This document shows, piece by piece, positions 8,712 through 17,000 of a stretch of 64,000 bases of DNA. The notes below the pieces were generated by a model, which saw only the letters and a program-made list of their open reading frames with translations, ran no database searches and was not told the DNA's origin. The position numbers were made by a program, and so were the translations under genes. The first letter of the stretch is position 1. Each line of letters opens with the position of its first letter. The stretch is from Pseudomonas parakoreensis (lineage in GTDB: Bacteria; Pseudomonadota; Gammaproteobacteria; Pseudomonadales; Pseudomonadaceae): the NCBI RefSeq assembly GCF_021602155.1, contig NZ_BQHY01000005.1:1-64000 (forward strand), in the 5' to 3' direction.

Positions 8712-8755
8712 CCGGTCGGCGATTTGCAACTTGCAAGTTGCCCGGCCGGGCTTTT
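8712..8755 (+). terminator. Terminator-like hairpin between pilin and usher
   Basis: CCGGTCGG pairs with CCGGCCGG (one G-U pair) around an inner perfect hairpin (GCAACTT/AAGTTGC), and GCTTTTA follows. It is a plausible leaky terminator that would favour pilin over usher expression. Confidence 0.65.
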
Positions 8756-8781
8756 ACTTCCGGTAATCAGAGTATTAATTC

Positions 8782-11304
8782 ATGTATCCGATGACGCCCA
8801 TCGCGACTGCGCTTGCGTTGCTTTTTAGCAGCAGCGTACTGGCGGCGCCGCCTCCAGTCGATAATACCCCGCGAAGTTTGCTGGCTCAGGCGAAAGGTCT
8901 GCCGGCGGACTTCGAAGAGCATTTCTTTGATGTGCCTTTGGCGGTTCGTGTCGAACTTGATCAACAACCGCTGGGCGAGGCAATGATTGTGTTGTCACGC
9001 GATGATCGCATTACCTTGCTTGAGTTCACTGACACCAGTGACAGCCGTTACAGCGCAATCGAACAGCAAACGTGGGCCAGCATTCTCAAACCCGGTGTGG
9101 CCCTCGGCAAATGCAGCGGACAGTGTCCCGAGCAATTGCTGGAGTTGCATTACAACCTGCAAAACTCGCTGCTGTCGATCGCCACTGCCAACGCCGAGCG
9201 CGATCTGCAGGTCCAGCGTTTTCATGATCAGCCGGAAGGTGGCAGCCACGGCTTGATGTTGCGCAATCAGCTGAACCTCAACGGCGGCCAGGATCAGGAT
9301 CTGGGCGGACGTTTCGGTCTGGAAGCCAGTGCCAGTCTCGGCAACTGGAGCCAGTCCCTCAATATGCAGCTGGCGCGCCTTGGCGGGCCGGACACCAAGA
9401 CCTATCACGCGGTGCACGAGCTCTACACCCAGCGCGAACTGCAGGGCAGTTTTTTCCGTCTGGGCTATTTCACCCCCAATTCCGAAGGCCTGACCCGCCA
9501 GCCCCGTTCGTTCGGCACCAGCCCGGACACGGCGGTCGGCGTGATGTATGGCAGCTCCGACAGTCTGGCGGTCGATAGCCCGCGGCCCAGCGTCTACCCG
9601 ATTTTCGTCACCGCCAATCGCCAGGCATCGGTGGAAATCTATCGCGATGGACTATTGATCAACACCCAGTCAGTCACTGCCGGTCTGCAGACCCTCGATA
9701 CCCGACCGCTGCCCGGTGGCATTTATGAGGTGGAAGTGCGCCTGATCGAAGACGGCCAGACCACCTCGACGACTCAGGAGCTGGTCTACAAACCGGTCAA
9801 CTGGCAAAACCTCGACGAGCGCTGGCGCTACAACGTGTTCGCCGGGCAGGAAAGCAAACTGCTGAGCAATTGGGAGCAACAGCAAAGCGGCGATCTCACC
9901 GCCGGCGCCGCGCTCAACTATTTGTTGCACCCGCGAGTGATCCTCGGCCTGTCAGCGCGCCAGGTACGCGACACGTTGCAGTACGGCAGCTCGATCGACT
10001 GGAGCCTGGCGGACAGCATCAGCCTCTACGCCAACCTTTACCAGACCGAAGATCACGGCACCGGCGCCGATGTGCAGGGCTTGTACAACTACGGCGCCGG
10101 CAGCCTGGTGGTCAGCCACAACCGCAGCTGGCTCGACACCCGCAACACCTACGACACGCTGCCCGATGGCACCCGCGTACGCCAGCGCAACGTGTTCATC
10201 GGCGAAACCAGCAATTCGTCGCTGGCGCTCAACCACCGCATCAGTCGCAAGAACTCTCTGAGTGCGCGGGTCTCGCACAGCGAAGGCAACGTCGAAGGCG
10301 TGGGCATGGACCTGAGCTGGACACAACGCACCGAGCTGTTTGGCAGTGACGCCAACTGGCGTCTGTCGCTGTTCGATCGGCCGGGCAGTTACAGCAGTGG
10401 CGATGCACGCAATCGCGGGATCGACCTGAGTATCAACATGGCGCTGGGCGGGCCTGGCCAGCAACTGTCCGCCAGTATCGGCAGTCGTACCGCCCGTGAT
10501 GGCAGCCGCGACAACAATGGCTCGTTCGGCTATCGCAAAGACCTGCAGGACCATGTCCTGCAAAGCGTGTCGGTGACTGCGCTGACCGACACATACGGGG
10601 TCGGCCTGGCGAGTCTGGCCAGCTTTCGTACCGATCAGGTCAATGGCGACGGCTTTCTTCAGCGCTCGTCCTATAACGGCAACTTCACTGGCGGCCTCAA
10701 CCTCGACAGCACGGTGGTCATGGGAGGCCAGCAACTGGTCATGACCAGCCAGCATCCGGGACGTGGCGCCGGGATGATCGTCGATGTCGAGTCAGACATC
10801 GACGACATTGCCCTGCGTGCCGACGATCTCGGCGCAGGCAGCGCGGCGTTGCGGGTGGGGCGCAATTTCATCCCGTTGACCGCCTACAAGAACAGTTCGG
10901 TGAGCTTCGACTTCCAGGGCAACCACGCCCCCGCCGCGAACATCGAACCGGCGCGCACCCGCTACCACCTGAACAAGGGGGGCGTGGAGTACCGCAAGGT
11001 GCGCGTGATGAAAACCGTGACCGTGCTCGGACGTCTGCTCGATCCGCAAGGGCGGCCGCTCAAGGGCCACCACGTGATCAACCACGCCAGCCGTGGGGTG
11101 AGCGAGGTCGACGGGTTCTTCTCGATGGAGATGCATGTCGGCTCACCGACCCTGGAAGTGCGCTACGCCGATCAGTTGTTGTGCCAGTTCCGGCTCGATA
11201 CCGACAAACACCGCAGTGAAAGCAACGTGCTGATGATCGGCGATCTGCGCTGCTCACCCGACACATTGGCCGACGTCTCGTTCACACGACAGGAGGCCAG
11301 TTGA
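8782..11304 (+). CDS. CS1-type fimbrial usher (TcfC/CfaC-like)
   Basis: Outer-membrane usher that receives chaperone-bound subunits and threads the growing pilus through its barrel. The 840-residue product starts with a signal peptide (cut near residue 22, SVLAAPPP). A periplasmic N-terminal region and a long beta-barrel follow (for example the repeated alternating strands around residues 190-650). An E-set-like segment with FVTANRQASVEIYRDGLLINTQSV lies near residue 275. The C-terminal CS1-pili domain contains VTVLGRLLDPQGRPLKGHHV and a late Cys pair (LLCQF, DLRCSPD). The length fits the alpha-usher group. The tip adhesin gene begins directly after its stop codon. Confidence 0.88.
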   Translation: MYPMTPIATALALLFSSSVLAAPPPVDNTPRSLLAQAKGLPADFEEHFFDVPLAVRVELDQQPLGEAMIVLSRDDRITLLEFTDTSDSRYSAIEQQTWASILKPGVALGKCSGQCPEQLLELHYNLQNSLLSIATANAERDLQVQRFHDQPEGGSHGLMLRNQLNLNGGQDQDLGGRFGLEASASLGNWSQSLNMQLARLGGPDTKTYHAVHELYTQRELQGSFFRLGYFTPNSEGLTRQPRSFGTSPDTAVGVMYGSSDSLAVDSPRPSVYPIFVTANRQASVEIYRDGLLINTQSVTAGLQTLDTRPLPGGIYEVEVRLIEDGQTTSTTQELVYKPVNWQNLDERWRYNVFAGQESKLLSNWEQQQSGDLTAGAALNYLLHPRVILGLSARQVRDTLQYGSSIDWSLADSISLYANLYQTEDHGTGADVQGLYNYGAGSLVVSHNRSWLDTRNTYDTLPDGTRVRQRNVFIGETSNSSLALNHRISRKNSLSARVSHSEGNVEGVGMDLSWTQRTELFGSDANWRLSLFDRPGSYSSGDARNRGIDLSINMALGGPGQQLSASIGSRTARDGSRDNNGSFGYRKDLQDHVLQSVSVTALTDTYGVGLASLASFRTDQVNGDGFLQRSSYNGNFTGGLNLDSTVVMGGQQLVMTSQHPGRGAGMIVDVESDIDDIALRADDLGAGSAALRVGRNFIPLTAYKNSSVSFDFQGNHAPAANIEPARTRYHLNKGGVEYRKVRVMKTVTVLGRLLDPQGRPLKGHHVINHASRGVSEVDGFFSMEMHVGSPTLEVRYADQLLCQFRLDTDKHRSESNVLMIGDLRCSPDTLADVSFTRQEAS

Positions 11305-12570
11305 ATGGTCAGCTTCAAAAAATGCGCGTCGCGCTGGCTGCGCCGTGGGCAGTGGCTATGTCTGTTGGGGTTGTTGGCGGCACCGCCCGTTGAGGCGGCG
11401 TCGCTGCAAATCCGAGCGCTGTTCAAACCCGATCCCGCCAACCCGCAGAAAAACGAGTTCATCAATCAGACACCTTCCACCGGGTACTGCGAGTATTACC
11501 CGCAAATCTGCCGCGACAGCAATACCTTCAGCCTGCGGCTGATGACTCAGGTGCAGTCCAGTCAGCCCATTCAGGCCAATGCCAGCCAGCGCAACAGTGC
11601 GATGTTCAAAGTGCCGGGGGCATGGCGCACCTTGACCGTCAGCCATACCGAAACCGGTAAAACCCGCAATCTGGAAGTGCGTATCTCAGGTGTGGGGTCC
11701 AACTATGTGCTGAGTCATTCAGCGGCCAGTCTGACGGGCTCCTCGACCGCAAGTGAGGGTCACAACCGCCTGTGGCACGGCTACGGCTGGGTCAATCCGG
11801 CGCCTCCCTGTGGCACCACCGGAGTGGGCTTTCTCGGGGCGTCAACCTACGCTTTTTTCTGGAAGGTTCCCGACGAACGTTCCTGCACCAAAATTGCTCA
11901 GTTCAACATCCCCGGAATGACTTACGGCTACCTCGATTTTGCCTACGAATTACGGACACCCGACCCGCTGAAAATGTCGTCCGGCAATTACACCGGTACG
12001 TTGAGATACAGCATGGGACCAAGAGGCGATTTCGATTTCGGTGACGTGATGATTCCTGACGACACCGAGCTGACGCTGGATTTCAACCTGGAAGTTCAGC
12101 ACACCTTGAAAGTCGACATTCCGCCGGGCGGCGAAAAAATTCGCCTGGTGCCTGCCGGTGGCTGGCAAAGCTGGTTGCAGGCCGGACGCAAACCGGTGCG
12201 ACTGTTTCGCGATCAGCCTTTTCATATTTCGGCCTCATCGCGTTTCAAGATGCACCTGGAATGCGACTCCCGCGGGCTGCTCGAATGTGTGATTCAAAAC
12301 CCGGCTTCGGCAGACAACTACATCGAAGTACGGGTCAGCGTCACGTTGCCCAATGGGTTGACTGACCTTTCCGGCCAACCGGTCAACCGCCGTCGTCTGC
12401 GTGTCGGCCAAGCCAGCGCGCAACAGTTCCAGCCCGGTTTTTATGTGGATAGAGGAGCCGGCGTCCTGCACTTTGAAATCCCGGAATATGTTCTGCCGAT
12501 CATATTGATACCCGGGGTGGGTGGCACCTACGTCGGCAATATCACGGTGATCTGGGATTCGGACATTTGA
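11305..12570 (+). CDS. CfaE/CblD family pilus tip adhesin
   Basis: Minor subunit placed at the pilus tip, where it starts assembly and usually binds the host surface. The 421-residue product has a signal peptide (cut near residue 32, VEAASL). Its two-domain layout is typical of CblD/CfaE/CooD: an N-terminal adhesin domain with cysteines (GYCEYYPQICRDSN, PPCGTTGVGF, RSCTKIAQF), then a pilin-like domain from about residue 225 (GNYTGTLRYSMGPRGDFDFGD, ending GTYVGNITVIWDSDI). ATG 11305 immediately follows the usher stop. The receptor cannot be told from sequence. Confidence 0.82.
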   Translation: MVSFKKCASRWLRRGQWLCLLGLLAAPPVEAASLQIRALFKPDPANPQKNEFINQTPSTGYCEYYPQICRDSNTFSLRLMTQVQSSQPIQANASQRNSAMFKVPGAWRTLTVSHTETGKTRNLEVRISGVGSNYVLSHSAASLTGSSTASEGHNRLWHGYGWVNPAPPCGTTGVGFLGASTYAFFWKVPDERSCTKIAQFNIPGMTYGYLDFAYELRTPDPLKMSSGNYTGTLRYSMGPRGDFDFGDVMIPDDTELTLDFNLEVQHTLKVDIPPGGEKIRLVPAGGWQSWLQAGRKPVRLFRDQPFHISASSRFKMHLECDSRGLLECVIQNPASADNYIEVRVSVTLPNGLTDLSGQPVNRRRLRVGQASAQQFQPGFYVDRGAGVLHFEIPEYVLPIILIPGVGGTYVGNITVIWDSDI

Positions 12571-12629
12571 TGGGCCGTAGATCGATGAGGCGTGCCAGCG
12601 CCATGTTCAACTTCACGAGGTTCAAAGGT

Positions 12630-13373
12630 ATGAAAGGTCTATGGGTTTTACTGGGGTTGAGCCTGTGTTGCGCAGGTGTTCAGGCCGGGCCGCAAATCAA
12701 TGTCGGAACGGTCTACGACTACCTCGACAGCGACAAGAGCACCTATCTCAAGCGGGTATTCAACAGCGGCGACGGCACCGCATTCGTCAAGGTCAACATT
12801 CTGGAGATCATTTACGACGCGGATGGCAGTCACCGCGAAGTCCCGGTCAGGCAGCAAGCCGATGGCAGCAGCCGTGATGGACTGATGGCCAGTCCGGCGC
12901 GGTTGATTGTTCCGGCCAACGGCATGCAGGCCACCCGTCTGGTGCTGATGGGCAAGCGCGATACCGAGCGCTATTTCCGGGTGCGCTTTGTGCCGGTGGT
13001 CCCGGAAAAGGAAGACCAGTTCGCCGTTTCCAGCGAAGAGCGCGAGGCTTACAAGGAAAACCTCTCGGCCGGCGTCAATGTCATGACCGGGTTTGGCACG
13101 GTGTTCTTTGTCCGGCCGAAAGACGCTCGGTTCGACACGGTCATCGATGACCGTGCCGGGGTTTATCGGCTGCGTAACAACGGCAATACGGTGGTGGTGA
13201 TCGATGAGTTTCGCAACTGCTCGCAAAAGAACGAGACCGACTGCGAACCGACCACCAAGCACCACCTCCTGGCTGGCAAGTCGTTCGAATTCGAGAAGAA
13301 ACCGGGCCGGGAATACCGTTTCAACCTGGTCGAAGGTGCAGCCAGGAAAGCGCTGCGTGTCGCCAGCCAGTAA
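12630..13373 (+). CDS. CS1-type pilus periplasmic chaperone (CfaA/CooB-like)
   Basis: Periplasmic chaperone that folds pilus subunits and delivers them to the usher. From ATG 12630 the product is 247 residues with a clean signal peptide (KGLWVLLGLSLCCAGVQA), and CGAGG lies 9 bases upstream. The frame is open back to TTG 12567 and ATG 12570, which overlaps the adhesin stop codon. Those starts would put some 20 residues before the signal sequence, but may serve translational coupling. The chaperone fold shows in SPARLIVPANGMQATRLVLMG and the YFRVRFVPVVPE strand. A disulfide pair (NCSQKNETDC) sits near the C-terminus. Confidence 0.83.
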   Translation: MKGLWVLLGLSLCCAGVQAGPQINVGTVYDYLDSDKSTYLKRVFNSGDGTAFVKVNILEIIYDADGSHREVPVRQQADGSSRDGLMASPARLIVPANGMQATRLVLMGKRDTERYFRVRFVPVVPEKEDQFAVSSEEREAYKENLSAGVNVMTGFGTVFFVRPKDARFDTVIDDRAGVYRLRNNGNTVVVIDEFRNCSQKNETDCEPTTKHHLLAGKSFEFEKKPGREYRFNLVEGAARKALRVASQ

Positions 13374-13379
13374 CCCGCG

Positions 13380-13413
13380 GCGGCAAAAGGGGGATTCGCC
13401 CTGCCGCTTTTTT
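13380..13413 (+). terminator. Terminator-like hairpin between chaperone and second pilin
   Basis: GCGGCA pairs with TGCCGC around a GGG/CCC inner stem, followed by TTTTTT. It begins 6 bases after the chaperone stop and would limit read-through into the last gene of the cluster. Confidence 0.7.
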
Positions 13414-13433
13414 CGATGCAACAGGTAGCAGAC

Positions 13434-13928
13434 ATGATCAAGCAATCGACCATTGCTTTGTGCAGCGTGATGGCGCTGGCAAGTGCGCAAGCGTTCGCGG
13501 CCAGGGAAGCGCGCACGTTCGAGGTGTCGGTGGATATACCGACTCTGGACTTCTATGTGCTTCCCGCCGAAGCCAACTGGATTCATCTGCAGCAGACGCT
13601 GCCGTGGAATATCCATACCTCGACCTTGCAGGGGCTGCGCAAGAATTTCGATGTCAAACACAGCACCAGCGCGATCGAAGCGCGGCTGGATGCCGAGCCT
13701 TATCTGTTCAACGGGCGGGACGCTATCTTTTTGCAGGTCAGTTTCAATGGGCAACCGTTGAGCCATGACCCCACCCCCCGGGAAGTGGTTTCGGCGGCTC
13801 AGGCCAGTAAAGGCGGGCGCTTTGCACTGGAGATCCAGCCGAAGGTACCCGCCGATGGCTATAAGCCCGGGACGTACCATGGCACCGTACAACTGATCTT
13901 CAGTGCCACGCCTCCCTCGGGTGTCTAA
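13434..13928 (+). CDS. CS1-type fimbrial subunit (second pilin)
   Basis: A second member of the CS1 pilin family, 164 residues from ATG 13434. It has a signal peptide (IKQSTIALCSVMALASAQAFA), and the mature protein begins REARTFEVSVDIPTLDFYVLP, aligning with VAHVPADDFYAVP of the first pilin. The pattern IHTSTLQGLRKNFDVKHSTSAIEARLD parallels the first pilin. It could be a minor shaft subunit, a terminator subunit or an alternative major pilin. A 6-residue longer start at 13416 is possible. The upstream terminator hairpin suggests lower or separate expression. Confidence 0.83.
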   Translation: MIKQSTIALCSVMALASAQAFAAREARTFEVSVDIPTLDFYVLPAEANWIHLQQTLPWNIHTSTLQGLRKNFDVKHSTSAIEARLDAEPYLFNGRDAIFLQVSFNGQPLSHDPTPREVVSAAQASKGGRFALEIQPKVPADGYKPGTYHGTVQLIFSATPPSGV

Positions 13929-13989
13929 GACCGCCATTGCGCTTTTTCCGGTGGCAGACTGGCTGACAGCCGTTCTGCCACCGGGGACT

Positions 13990-14037
13990 GCGCTGGCCCA
14001 GTGGGCCGGCGGCGCACGCCTGCGATTGGGCCAGCGC
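13990..14037. terminator. Inverted repeat between convergent genes
   Basis: GCGCTGGCCCA and TGGGCCAGCGC form a perfect 11-bp stem with a 26-base loop, between the 3' ends of the second pilin gene and the NEL protein gene. There is no clear T-run, so termination in either direction is plausible but unproven. Confidence 0.5.
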
Positions 14038-14050
14038 GGTGTACGTACCG

Positions 14051-17000
14051 TTACAGACCGGCGCGTCTCATGGCATCACGAGTCAAACGTCTGGCCAGAG
14101 CCTTTTCCTCGTCCACCAAATCGATCAGCACGCGGTTATAGGCCGCTTCGCTGATCGGTGTATCAGCGAACAGGACGGTGTCGGGGATCGGCAGACCGGC
14201 AGCGAGTTCGCGCAGTCGGTTGCGCCGCTCGGTGCGCTGTTGATCCGTGGTCGAATCCAGCCATTGCTGCTGCACTTCGCGCACGGTTTCCAGTTGTTCG
14301 AACAGCTTCAGGTAGCGATGCTTGTTCGATGCCAGGCGCGCGGGAAACTGCTCTTGCAGGTAGTTCTGCCAGAAGTCCTGTTCGAGCATCTTGTCCACCA
14401 GACCATCGCCTTCACCCAGTGCCAGCACCGTGTCATACGCTGTATCAATCATCGCGTCAGTCACGCCCGACACCGGTCGGAACAACATGGACTCGGTCTG
14501 CCAGGGCAGGCCCAGGCGTCTGGCCAGGCCGGTCTGGTAGGCCAGGTAGACTTCGACATCGTCCGGGGTGCCACCGCGGCTCTCGACATCTGCCCGGGCA
14601 ATGTCGTTCACCTGTTCCAGGCGCGCCGCGCCCTGGGCCAGGGTGACCAGTCTGTTTTCCAGTTCCCGGGGGCCGATCGCGTAGGCGTAGGCCTCGGAAG
14701 CCAGCACGTTGATGCCCATGTGGTTGAACAACTGAGCGCCGGCGTCCGCACAGTCCACCGGAGCGACCACCATGGTGAAGAGTTTTTCCCGCAACCGAGT
14801 GTCGTGGTGCACGGCGTCGAGCATGCGCCACACACGTTGCATCAATTGCTGGCGCAGTTCACCGCCGGCGCGATAGTCGGCGAATTCGCGTACGCCGAGC
14901 AGCGTCGCCATGAACGGTTGCGCAGCCGGTTCTTCCACCAACTCCGACCAAGGCGTTTCGCGGTTGATGCCCCAACCGGGCACGTCGCTCCAATAATCGG
15001 CGCCAAACGCGGAAATGATCGAGAAATTGCGTACCGGGTCGGCCGGCAGAAGCGTTTCCTCGGGCAGACCCACCGCGCGTCGATGGGCCTGGTAGATCAC
15101 CTGATTGACCTCCGAGAGCCTGATCACGTCCAGGCGCGTACGGGCCACCAGCCACTGTGCCTCGGAGCCGCTGACCACCTCCGGAATTGTCGCCAGCGGA
15201 TTGCCGCGCAGGTCGAGTAACAGGCCACGCGGACGAGGCCTGGCCAGAATGCCTTCAGGCCAGGCGGTCAGCCCGGTGTTCTTCAGGCTCACCACCTTGA
15301 GCCTGGGCATGCGTGACAGGTTCGGCGACAGCCCCAGCGGGTTGTCATCGAGTTTGAGCACCTCCAGATACGTCAGGGTACGTAAACGCTCGACGGCAGC
15401 GGCATCCAGCACAATCTTGTTATCGCTCAGGCGCAAACGTTCGAGCCGGCGCAAGGACGTGCCGATGCGCTCTGGCAAACGAGTCAGATCACAGCCTTTG
15501 GCGCTCAGTTCGATCAGGTGCGGGAAGTCCTTGAGCAAACCGCTGGAATCAGTGGCAAATCGGGTGTTATCGAGTTTGAGTACGGTGACCTTGTCGAGAA
15601 ATTTTTTCATCGCCGGACGTTTGGCCCACCAGGTTTCCAGATCCAGCGCAAGCATCTCGCGCGACAGGTCCAGCGCGTAGGAGGATGGATCGGTGCGTTG
15701 CCCCAAGTTTTCGGTCTTGCGTTCCAGACAATCGAGCAGACGGTTGTGGATATGTAATCCGCCGCCATCGCGAAACTGATGACTGCCCGGTCCCCAGGTG
15801 TCCGGTTGCTGATAGCGCCAGCGATTGATCGTTTCACGCAGTTCTTCCAGATCGTTCTCCATTGCCTCGATGGCTTTGAGCGGTTCGCCCTGTTCGGTCA
15901 AGGCCTGGGCAAAGGCATCGACCTCGCGCGCCGTGAAGTGCGGATACAGATCCTCGATGCGTTCATGCAGGCTCTCGCCGTCTCGGCTCAAACCACCTCC
16001 GCGCACCAACAGTTGAGTGTCGAATTGAACAACGGGGCGGATCGGCGGTTCGGCCAGCACCGTGCGCCGTTCGCTCGGCGCGGTGGTTTTGGCAATGATC
16101 CATTGTTTGAGCTGCGCGGCGTCGCGGGTGCTGTAACCCAGTACGCTGCGGCCCTGATGTTCGCCCGCATGGAGAATCGCTTCATACAGACCGCAAGCCC
16201 GGTGCAGCAGTTGATTCGAGCCATCGCGCACCTGATAAAGGTTCTCGCCGGTGCGCACCATCACCCGGTTCCGCTCGGCCGACTCGACGCCGGCACTGCT
16301 GCGCAGGGGGCCGTCGAATGTTCCGTCACGGATGTCGATCCGCAGCGCGCCAAAGGCATCGCTGTGATGACGCAACGCGCCCAAGGCCAGGCGTTCGCTC
16401 TCGACCGTGATCAGCGCTTCGCGCTGCAGCCCTTGCGCCGCTCGAACCGACTGCACCTCAAACTCCAGCTCGCGGGCCAGGGTTTTCAGACGCAGCGGCA
16501 CCTGCCGTCGCAGGGTGATCCGCTGCATCTCCAGTGGACGGGCCAGGCCAATCACGCGTTCGGCCAGCACCGGCGTCAGTTGCGGGCAGTCGCGCAGTAC
16601 CCGGGCGGCCGGGGCAGAAAGAGCTTGCGCCACGTCCTTTGGTGCCGGGTGGCTTGCCAGGCGCAGGAGGGTATCGGCGAGCAGAGGCGGGGGCGGGGTG
16701 TTTTCCACATGCATGCGCCGCAGGATGTTCTCGTCGGTGCCGGTCAACTGGCGAATCTGTTCCAGTTGCGCATCGCTGAATCCATCGGTGGCATGGCCGA
16801 TTCGGCGCATCAATTGCGGGCCTTGCCACTGACGCGGGTTTTCCGACTCACCGACCCATGCGCCATGGCTGTTGTGCCTGAGTGTCGGCGCGTAGGCGTC
16901 GGGGCGGCGTGGATGACGAATCCGGTGTTCACCGCTCAGCGGATCCCGGGTCACCTCGAACACCTGCTGATCCAGTTTCACCACGTGCTTGTTGCCCAGT

